From Cololabis saira (Eukaryota; Chordata; Actinopteri; Beloniformes; Belonidae), in NCBI RefSeq assembly GCF_033807715.1, contig NC_084587.1:19949017-20013016 (forward strand): 64,000 nt of DNA. Reading direction: 5' to 3'. Shown here one piece after another: positions 48,101-59,475 of the stretch. Each line of letters starts with the position of its first letter. The stretch's first letter is position 1. The notes under the pieces were generated by a model. It saw only the letters and a list, made by a program, of their open reading frames with translations, was not told the origin of the DNA and ran no database searches. The position numbers and the translations under genes are program-made.

Positions 48101-49945
48101 GAAAATCTATGACCAAGAGTAAGTACAGCCTTTTGTGAGATTTTTCCACCGTATTTCATTTCTCCCCCTGATCATTGTTTCCCATTGTTTCCACAGAGGA
48201 AAGCCTAATTTGTTGGACATGGGCTCATTGATCATCAAACCCGTCCAGAGGATCATGAAGTACCCGCTGCTGCTTAGGGAACTGTGGCAGGCCACACCGG
48301 AAGGCCACCCTGACCATCAGCCGGCGCAGGAGGCGTTCACTGCCGCCAGGATCATAAACGTGAACATCAATGAGTTCAAGAGGCGCAAAGACATAGGTGT
48401 GACGTCGCCGCTGCTGTTTTCTGTGCACGCCAGCCTAACCATGTCAGTCCTGATGCCATGTTCTCATCTGTTTACAGTTATGAAGTATAAGAAGTTAGAA
48501 GATGAGGGCACGCTGAGGGGCAAACTAAACAAGTTAAACATCCACTCCATACGGAAGAAAGGAGACAGGTTCGCTGGTTATCTCAAGATCCTCACGGGTG
48601 TCGAACCACAGGTGAAATATAAGAAATACATCCTGTACTCGTTACAGCTGCATAAAAAGATGAGATGAACACGCTTAATGAGCAATTGACAATTGACAAC
48701 TGTTATTTCTGAAGGTGAGAGATGAAGTGTTCGATAGAGAAGAAAAGCTTTTCAGGAGTCTGGAGAAAGCTGTGAGACAACTGGTCAAGAACATTCACTG
48801 TTACATGCAAAATGTTCAGGTGAGGCTGAAACATCTGACTAGGAATACTGAGAATATATCTAAACTTGTCAATGTTGAATTTACTTCAGGTCAATTCAGC
48901 TCAGTTCAGTTCAATTGAATTCATTCAGTTCACTTTAGTTAAACTTATTCAAATCAATTAAGTTATTTCAGCTCTATTCACTTCAGGTTTTTTCTACTAA
49001 ATTTGGTTAAGATCTGTTCTATTTAATTCAATTGAGAATAAATCCACAGTGAGCCATTATGATAGTCCACTATGGTCTTTGTTGTCATTTGTGCTCATTC
49101 CTCATATTTTGGATCAGATTTAGGCTCAAACATGTAGAGGTGGGTTTGAGAAGATGCCATGCTTTACTCTTAGGCCCCGTTTACACGTAGCCGGGTATTT
49201 ACAAAAACGGAGGCGTTTTCATGCGTTTTGGCCGTTCGTTTACACGGAAACGGCGGTCAAAGTCACCAAAAACGATCATTTCTGAAAACTCCGGCCAAAG
49301 TGGAGATTTTCAAAAACTCCGTTTTCCCGTTTGCGTCTAAACGGAGGAAAACGGAGGAAAACGGAGATTTAAGCTTCAGAACGTCACATTATGCACCAGA
49401 AACTCACCAGCGTCATGTGTGCGACCTGTGTTTACAATTAGTTTGGCCACCGTCAATATTTTCTTGTATTTTACCTGTTTAATATTCTAAAGTCACACTT
49501 AAAAGTAACTCCCCCCCCCGTCCAGCCTCCTGCTCATTCAAGCCTGTGAGCGCGTCAGCCAGCAGCATGAAGCCTGAATTATGGTTCCGCGTTAAATCGA
49601 CGGCGTAGGGTACGCGGCGACGCGCAAGGTACGTGCGCGTCGCCGCGTACCCTACGCCGTAGGCTCTGCGTTAATGTAACGCGGAACCATAAATCAGCCT
49701 TAACTGGAAGTTACACACGTGTCATTTGTTGATGTTTTTCCAGGATTCTGATTGGCTTGCATGACGTTAAGAGCGTTTTCATGCGGGTCCGTGTAAACGA
49801 GGATTTTTTTGAAAACGTAGAGGGGAAAATATCCGTTTTTGTAAATACCCGGCTACGTGTAAACGTGGCCTTACTTTGAATTTCTACCCTGGAAAGAAAC
49901 CAGTTTTATTACTAAAAGGACTATTATGTAATTTAAAAAAAAATG

Positions 49946-50019
<74 letters not shown>

Positions 50020-50086
50020 TTAATATTAATAAAATAAATATATGTGACATATTTAAAAATATATCATATATATTTTATATCAAAAA

Positions 50087-50160
<74 letters not shown>

Positions 50161-50230
50161 CTTTTAGGTTCTTACCAGGATGGTATTAACCATTAATATA
50201 TATGCAGACAAGGGGAAAAAAGAAAAAAGA

Positions 50231-50279
<49 letters not shown>

Positions 50280-53200
50280 CATTATCATTATTATTTTGCA
50301 TATTCAAAACTAATCCAGCGATTCAGAAGAAAAACAAAAGTATAGAGGCAGAAAAATGCATTCTATGTCTCCTGTAATAATCCCTGTCAACACTCTGCTG
50401 CTCTTTTTTTTTCTTGTTTTTAATATCTTTTGTGCAGGAGATGGTGAGTGTAGCTGTTCAGAATGTGACGAACATGGAAAATATAATCAAGGATTCAAAC
50501 AAAAATGACACAAATGGTTCAAATCATAATGGCAAGGACCCATACAAACACTTTGTAAGTATGGCTTTTGATGCACTTTGCAATAAACTGTTATCACTGA
50601 TACAGGATATAATTGACTTTACCGTTCAGCTTCCCCGGTCTCCATGTTCTTCCCCGAATAAATGGCATTTGTATCCCTCCTTGCTTGGCTGTCCTCTCCC
50701 TCCCCGACCTTTCATTCACCTTAATCTCTGAGTCATCTGTCACTTTGCCAATAGCTGCCTGTCTTCTCTTCAAAATATAAAGCTGCTTCTTCTGTGCCTC
50801 TAACCTTGCTGTTAGATCCTGACGTAACCTTGCTATGATCTTTCTCTGCTTCACTGGAAGCATTTTAGCTCTGATAAGCTTTATGGAGTCAGCGTAGACA
50901 TAAATACAAAAGTTCAACATAAGTGCAATAGTTAGCATGTACAGTAATTTTGGGAATAAGCTTTTGTCTCTTTTCCACACCAGAGAGACAAAATGGAGCA
51001 TTTGGTCCTGGCCCCGCTGTCATCCCTGCAGGGCATGTTCACAGCCCCACAGAAGCTCATCCAGAAACGCTATGACAAACTACTCGATTACTGCTGTCGC
51101 CTGGAGCGCTCATCTTCTCTTTCATCCTCATCATCCACCGCTTCCTCCTCCCTGACACCGGTGTCGGAAGACCCACACGGTCCCGCCAGGAGGGATTACG
51201 AAGCTCTCAATGCTTTGCTGGTGGAGGAGCTGCAGAGGTTCAACATGGCTGCTTATACCATCTTAACAAACAGCGTGGTGGGTCTGGCGGCTCTTCTCAG
51301 AGGGATGATGGGAAATGCGCTCATCGGTGCTCCGTTGATCCACCAGCTACCGGTGAGAATCCCACACACGAATCCTATTACACTGCAAGTTTAATTTGAG
51401 TGTTTTTAATGACACGTACCTGTGTTATGTTTGCCTGTGCAGGCTCCGCTGTCCAACATCGCTGAGGTGCAGAACAGCATCATGGATGAGCTCAACAATC
51501 TGACATTCGTCAAGGATAATACTCAGAAGTTAATGGAACGAAAAGTCAGCTTTGAGAGACAACGAGACAAGAAAATAACAGTAAGAAATTGGCAATATAC
51601 GTATTTAATATTTACACTTACAGACTAAAATCTCTCCAAACACAGTTAGTAAACTTCTATAAACTCGACATTTGCACTATGGTGATCTACAGTAGTTAAC
51701 CCAGGGGATGGATTGAGATCTTGTAGCACATCTACATTTAACATGAGACAGAGCTATCAGACTCCTCTTACCCAACTTCAGACATTATAAAAGCAATGAA
51801 ACAACCACTGAAAGGTATCTTTACATCTGTCACATTATAAAGCACGTCTTATGCTTCTACCTTGCAACTACACACATACATAGCCCTATGTATGGGACCT
51901 TTTTAGTTGGCATTTTTACTTCACGTTTGTTCCTCGTTTGTGTTCCTCTCAACTGCATTTGTGGGTTTATTTGTGAGTTTACTTGTGAAATATTAATATA
52001 TGAAAGGAAATGCAATGCTTCCAAGCTGAACAAACACATTTCTTGGGGCCTGCATTGACCTGAAGCGTAGTCACATTTCTGGAGAGGTGCATGCATGACA
52101 GGCGACGGGAGATGTTTTGCAGTAAGGTTTCCCCGGTACAGCAGACTGACATAATTAATTTCACATATACAACCAAAAGGTACGCTTGACTCTGAACAAT
52201 GGTTTTCTTAAAGACGCTCTACATATGAATCAACCTTCTGACCACAATGTAGGGAGGGGCATATTACAAGAACATTCAGGACTCTCAAGTCTCACGCACT
52301 GAGGGCGAGACACGGATTTTAACAAGATTGCACGCTCCACATGGCATTTTTTCATGTTGAGAAATGATTAGCTTCAGAAATTTGCGCAGCCCATCTTACA
52401 AACGAGTCAAAGGCAGACTCGGCTACTGTGCGCTGAGCGCTCATATGGCTCAGAGCAGCGGTGTTGCCTTGCAACCTATCGGCTAATCAGAAAATAGAAT
52501 TTCTCAACCAATCAGATAATAGAATTTTTTGTTGCTGGGTGACGTTTCAGCTTCAAGCACGCGATCCATCAATTATTTAATATACCTTTAACATATTGTG
52601 AAGAGACGATGGCCACTACAGTGTTTTCCTTTGTTTGGAATAAATAAAACAGTCTATTTGATCAAGTAGAATTTGTTCTTTCTTTCTTCTCCTGCAAAAG
52701 AAAATTAAAAATCTCTGTCCAAGCAAACTTCAAAACTCGAGAGCCTTGACAGTTCATGTGTCAACCGGTGGTCACAACAATGTTGACAAAGTGCTATTAA
52801 AAGACATGCTGGACGTCACCTTGTCAACACAGCTGATCGTGTGGTCAGAATCATAGATTGGTGAAAAAAGAAAATAGCAAATATATACTAGGATGGCAAA
52901 TCTGTCAATCTGAAAGAATGAGTTTAAAACGATGCAGCTGTACCTCGGCATCTGACTTCAAATTTAGACTGTATAGAGTTAATATCCTCAGGGTTCTTGA
53001 CCTTCCTGACAGAACCTTCATACACGGATTCATAATAACTTTATTAAACGTACCTGTGTCAAGCATTGACACTAAAGCCGGAAATATACTCTACGCACGT
53101 AACCTGCGTAGCCTGCGTAGCCTGCTTTGTGTCTGTTCATGCTCCACTGCGTACGTCGCGTACCACCCGAGTAGAGCCTGTCATACCGATGGTGACCGAT

Positions 53201-56200
53201 AGGGGGCAGTAAGCAGAGCAACAGTTGGAAAAGCTACTTATATTAAGTAGCAGAAGTAGTAGCAGCAGCAGCGGTAGCAGATTAGAAAAACGAACACTTT
53301 TACAGGACAATATTGGATGATGTAGGAGATTATAACATCGTGTGAATGTGTATGAGTGTGTATGAATGTTTGTGGTGGTCGGAGGGGCCGTTTGGCGCGA
53401 TATGGCAGCCACGCTCCCGTCAGTCTGCAGGGCAGCTGCGGCTACAGACGGAGCTACCACCGGGGAGAATGTGTGTGAATGAATAATGATCTCTGTAAAG
53501 CTCTGGGTGCCTAGAAGGAAGCTAAAGAAAACCATAACATTATTATTATTATTATTACTCTTTTTTTAATGTGTATTACTTATTTATATTACTGTTTTAC
53601 CCCCTTCCCTGTGTGTGTGTGTGTGTACTTCTGCTACGTGAGTTTCCCCGTTGAGGGAGTAATAAAGGACTATTTTATCTTATCTTATTATTATTGCTTA
53701 TTATCAAAAGTGGATAGTCTTTCCAGACTAATTTATCCAGCATTCTCCTCACCCATCTCAACAAGAATGACGAAACAATAAATCCAGTTAATTTTAGGTT
53801 CATATGGAGAAGTAGATGTCAATATATAAGAAAGATTAACATGGTCAAAAAATGTATTGTTCCTAATATGATTCCAAGTCATTCAATAGTATTTTTATTG
53901 AAAAACAGAGTATTTAAAATAAAATAAGTCCCGTCAATTGACTCCTGGCTCCCGGCTCCGCTTCCTCCCGGCTCCGGGAGGCACCGAGGCTCGGCGCGTA
54001 CCTCCGCCGGGGCTCGGTCGCCGGGGCGCGGTCGCCGGGGCTCGGCGGCCGGGGCTCGCCATCCGCGGTACTCCCGGGGACTCTAGTCCCGCAGCACCAG
54101 TGAGTATTTTGACCGGAGAGATTATAAAATACCGGACTTCGGCATATTTTACCGGACAACGGAAACCCTGGGGGGAAGTTAAATATTGCATAAATATATG
54201 CACGGGGAACTTTCTCCAGGGGAGAGCAGCATAGTCGTGCCAGCTGGGATCAGACCGGGAACAGCGATACTAGCGGCCAGAGCGAGAACTGCAGGTCGCG
54301 TACGCGTTCAGTGTCTTTTTGAGAACGTGCACGTCGACGCGTCAAATGTACGCAGGATACGCAGGATACGCGAGACGTGACGTCACGCGTATCCTGCGTC
54401 TCGCGTAACGCGTTCTGAACTGCAAGTATAAACGCGGCTTAACTGTGCGCTGCTCTGGCCCCCAGGTCCCGGAGGTGCAGCATCAGACCGAGGAGCAGCG
54501 GGCCTGGCTGCTGGCAGAGTACCCGGTGAGCCGTCTGCACCAGCTGAAGAGGAAGTGTAACGGCTGCCAGGAGCAGGACCTCAGCCTGCTGGAGGGCGAG
54601 CTGGTGGCCCTGCTGGAGGACACGGACCCGCTAGGCAGCAGCAGCCGCTGGCTGGTGCACACCGGAGGCAAGTGTGTGTTTGTCTTCACGTTTATCTGTG
54701 TCTGGGTCAATGACGTGACGCCTATATTTTCTGAAAAACATACTTTTTTTAATTCAAAAAAGGTTTAAATGGATAGAAAAATACCATATATGAACTACCT
54801 GTCCCACATATGGACTCACTTGAATTTTACAAAAAATACTAGTTATTTGGGATTTTGTTGTTGTTTTAAGCGTTAAAATGTCATGTGGTGCGACCGTCCG
54901 ACCATTTGTATTTATATTTCCATCATAATATACAAGCAAAGTTTGACTGATGATGTCCATTTTATGAAATATCATGTGGCGCGACCATTAAAAAAACAAC
55001 CATTTTTGTATAATACTGAAAACTTGTAAAAAAAAGATGTCAAGATGTTAAGGAAATTAATTTATTTTAATATGAATCATGGTTGCACCACATGACTTTT
55101 TTTTAAGGCTAGTGCCAATTCATCTTGACAAAAAACTCTGAAATCACTTAATTTAAAATGTTTATATGAATTTATGTGTACACAACATTCTTAATGTTTG
55201 AACTACTGCAATAGATATTCTTTTTTTTTTATTATTTTAAAATTGACCTGTTGAAAATCCTTATTCATCATTGACCCGTCTGTATTCTTAAGCTGACGTG
55301 ACTCTCAGGTTATACCAACAAAAATAACACAAGGTGAATAAGGTTATCAGACTGAATCATTTGCAGCATGAGTGTCCTCTAAGATGAATTTATCTATGAA
55401 TGAGTTGGTATCTTCGAGAAAAAAAGCTAGGCTCTAATGACACACTAAACTTTACTTTTTGACAAGTCAGCACAGCAGAATGAATCCCAGAAGCTCCTGC
55501 AGTGTCAAGGTTGCCGCTGCCTCTGGAGATGGTTGCCTCACAACAGGGCAACCGTAGCATTTCTCCGTCTCCCCTCTACATCTCACAGAGGCGGCTGGGA
55601 TCCTGGTGTCTTTCTTGAACAAACCAGCGCATGTTGTTAGCAGCATTACTTAGAGTAGAGAGCCTTTCCCGCTGGGTATCCGTGAACAAGTATGGAGAAT
55701 TTTCTCTTGTGCTTTCCTCCGTTGGCAGTGATAACAAGTTATTTTTTGTGAGAACAGCAACAAAAACTGCTTGTATACATTTCTTGGTAGGAAGTATTTT
55801 CTGCACAGTCTTCTATTTTCCTCAGAGATAACAAGCGATCCTTGGAAGTTTTGTTCATATCTCTGTTGATTCCAACATTACAAATATGCTTGTCTCATAT
55901 TTATATGTTCTTCAGTCTCTTGCTGTAAGTGGATTTAAGACTGTGAAGGCAGCGTTTCAGCACTTTGATAAATATTAAGCACACAACTATCCGCCAAAAA
56001 TAACATCAATTTAATTTCAAGTGGGTTGTTGGGTCTTGGGAACAGAAAAAGGACATTTCTAACAAAGAACTTCGGTGCAGTTAGGCAAATGTTAAAGCCA
56101 CTGATATAAGACACAACAAAGTGCACCTCTAGTGGGATAATGTGGTATTACAACCAAGCAGCAACCATCTAACTTTCCGGGTTGAGGCTCAAGGGGAACT

Positions 56201-59200
56201 AAGATTTGTTGCTTCATTGACTCCAATGTTAAAATGTTCAACTCTAGAGCAAAAATAAACATATTTACAGTGTAGTTCAAAAAAACTTTTTGGTCCCAAT
56301 CGTTTGATTTCACATCCATGACAACTCTGAGGGGGGTGAATTCTTTTGTACCACCCCAGGAGAGTTTATATCAAGCTTAACATTTATATTTAATATGATT
56401 GATTGACAGTTGGCTCAGCCAATGGCTAGCCCGCTATCGGTTTTGTATTAACCCTGCATCGGCTAAACGTAATTTTTTGTTTTTCCATCGAGTCAACGTG
56501 TTAATCGGTATATTTGGTTGTGAACTTCTGCTGGTACATCTGCAGATAATTTGGTGGGGATCCACTGAAGGAGTTGAAAGCCCCAGCTGACTTTGATTGA
56601 CAGATAATGGGCGGGTTCCCGGGTCACGTGACTTGATGCTTTGTCCATTGTTTTTTATAGTCTTTGGGCCCGATTTACTAAGATCCTAAATAAAGAGTAC
56701 TAAATTGCGTGTGCACTGAAAAAGTTTGCACGTGCTGTTGTTGTGTGTTTTGCGGGTGATCAACTAAGATCGCGTGCGCAATTGATAACAGGTGCAAACA
56801 GAAGTATTTAAATGAGGTGTTGCGTGTCTTTTGCGAGCGCAAAATGAAATTTGACGAGATGGAGTTAGAGATATTAGTGGAAGAGGCAAATTGTTGTGCC
56901 GTATTCAGCACCCCTGCCGTAAAAAGCACCCCCTCGTATATTCAATGATAAGTAGACCAAGAAAAAAACAACACACTGACACTTCAATATACTGTATTTA
57001 TATATACACACTAGGGGTGTAACAATATATCGTGCCACGAAATTTCGCGATACAAAAACGTCACAATACGTGTCGTGGAGGTGACAACCTGTATCGCGAT
57101 ATTGGGTTATTAATATTAATCTATTGTGTTGACTAGAAACGCGCATCCGGCCGCAGCCGCAACCGCAACCGCGCGGATCAAAATCTTACTCCGCTCAGAA
57201 CAAAAAGTAGTCCCGTTTTGCGGTCCTGTTTTGAGCTCTGAACCTTTACTTATGTAAGGCTGGTGTAGAGTTAAGCCTTACCTTATTAAATTAAACCTTT
57301 TTGGGGTCGTGAGTAGGATAAACACGGGGACAACTTCTGCGTGAGTTTGCGTGTACTTCAATGTCCGCTCAACAGCGTAGGATCTTAGAACATCAACACA
57401 GCACCTAGTGCTGTATCACTCCGCCCAATCTAAAACAGACTAATCACTACAGATTAACTGACTAATGTAATTATAGTCCCTGATTTACAGAATATAAAGA
57501 ATATATACATTTATAAAATAATGAACCCTGAATTACCAAAATAACCTTCTTAACAAAAATAAATCTCCTCTTACACTTATAAGGTGAGCATGAATCAATC
57601 TTTTTTATGATGTAAAATTGTATGTATTTATTTACTTGTATTTATTTATTCAATTTTAGTTGTTAAATTTCTGGAAAAGAAAAAAGTCAAATCATACATG
57701 AGAGAAACTATTCAGTTTGTGGCAAAATATTTGTACTTGTATGAAACTGAAGATGCATAATGCAAACCTGACATTTACTTTTAGTTCAGTTTGTGGAAAA
57801 TGGTTGGCCTGGCTTTCTCTTTAAAACTTAAACAGTTATAAATCATTACAAACTGTAACAATAGGGCAAACGCACAGCATTGTTTTGTATTATGTGTCTT
57901 TCAAATAAAAGACAATTTTTTCCAGTCATATATTCCTCATTCAAGGTTGTTAAAAAATACTGCTATAATATCGTATCGTATCGTTATCGTGACCTCAATA
58001 TCGTGTATCGTACCGTATCGTGAGATTAGTGTATCGTTACACCCCTAATACACACTCACACAAACACATACTTAGGAGTTTATATTATATATATTTACAA
58101 ATATTATGGAAGACAACACAGTAAGCAGGCTATTAATTAATGACATCAATAACCATTTACCCGATTTTTGTTATCTGTGACTGTGATTGTGGGAAAGTAT
58201 GATTATTGTGGAATCCATGAGCGCATTTAAACATGAATCATTAACACAAAACTGGACGCTAAACAGAACGTGACACGGAATGAGAATATCATTTTTGTCA
58301 GACGAGGGGGTTCTTCTCACGGCAGGGGTGCTGAATACGGCACAACACCGGGGTATGACTGCAGAACAGGCGCACAATAAGAAACACTTTTTTCTCCATG
58401 AAAACACGTGATTTATTTATTATCACAAATAAAAAAATGAATGTGCCTCCTGTGACAACCTTTTGCTGAATAATACTCGATTTAACATTAAAATAAAATA
58501 TTTCTCCTTTTGCATGTGGAGATTAGCACCTTCCTTTCGAACGTATTAAATACAGACGCAATCACAATCCCCGCAAAAACTTTCAGGCTTGGTAAATCTC
58601 ATTGCGGGTGGTAAATGGACATATTTGCATTTTCCCCTCCCAGTATTTTTATTGATTTCTGGCGGGTACGCCCCATATTGATTATTCATCAGGGCAAAAG
58701 TACTAAATGAATAGCGTGTGCTATTTTTCTCATTTGAGAGGCGCAGTCCTCTTTGCACTGCTGTCAAGTTTGCACACGTTTTTACACACGCAAACCTTTA
58801 GTAAATCAGGCCCTTTGTGTTATCAGACATACTGGTCTGTCCATGTGGTCAGAAGTGGTATTTCTACATTAAATGGTTTTAACGAAATGATAAAAGTTCA
58901 TCATATTGAGCATGTGTTCTTCACATGTCTATGAGACCACTGTTTTCATCGAAATATGACGAGAATCTAGTGTACGTAAAATGTTATGTTTTTTTTAAGG
59001 ACTCCAGAATGGCATTTATTGCTATTATTTTGTGTTAAGCTTTTTATTTTCAAACGTGGGTTAAAATATAATCTTGCAAATGTTCTTCTGACAAACTATG
59101 CCTCTGTATCTGTGTTAGGTACACAAGGCTACGTTTACTCCACATTCCTGAAGCAGTACAACCCTCTGAGGGACTCGCAGCGAGCCAGCCAGATGGCCAA

Positions 59201-59400
59201 AGAACAGCAGCAGCAGCAGCCACCTGCCATGGCGGACGAGGACTTTGATGACCTCAGCCTGTTCGTGTCAGGAAGCGGCAGCAGCAGCCTGCACAGCTTC
59301 AACCTCAACACCGCCGACAGCAGCTCCACGCTCTCGGGTCTCCAGGGTGAGCTGGAGAACGCCGACGACCTGGAGGACCCTCTGGACACAGAAGCTCAGC

Positions 59401-59475
<75 letters not shown>

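Larger units (their letters stand above)
53073..54441. mobile_element. TIR element ending beside arhgef38 exon 12
   Basis: Left end taaagccggaaatatactct and the reverse complement of the right end, ttaagccgcgtttatacttg, are imperfect inverted repeats. Both lead into sequences rich in ACGC/GCGT and CTGCGTA motifs. The interior appears to have been invaded by other repeats (53340-53565, 53700-53880, 53930-54172). The right end is about 24 bp from the splice acceptor of exon 12. Confidence 0.65.
51581..54465 (+). other. arhgef38: arhgef38 intron 11
   Basis: A 2.9-kb intron with donor GTAAGA and acceptor ggcccccag. The left part (51.6-53.0 kb) has no recognised exon; a segment near 52250-52340 looks like a dispersed repeat. 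The right part is a TIR element (53073-54441) that contains a retroposon tail, a possible LINE piece and a GC-rich block. Confidence 0.7.
56666..58813. mobile_element. Outer Harbinger-like element (first of three nested)
   Basis: The left end gggcccgatttacta matches the reverse complement of the right end gggcctgatttacta, and the similarity extends to gtttgc.cgtg. TTT flanks both ends. The interior contains ATGAAATTTGACGAGATGG, coding MKFDEMELEILVEEA, which resembles the Myb-like partner protein of Harbinger transposons. The element is otherwise defective and interrupted by a second element. Confidence 0.78.

Noticed and set aside
53938..54234. Arg/Pro/Gly-rich open frames on both strands
   Set aside because: They follow from the GC-rich tandem block and show no domain.
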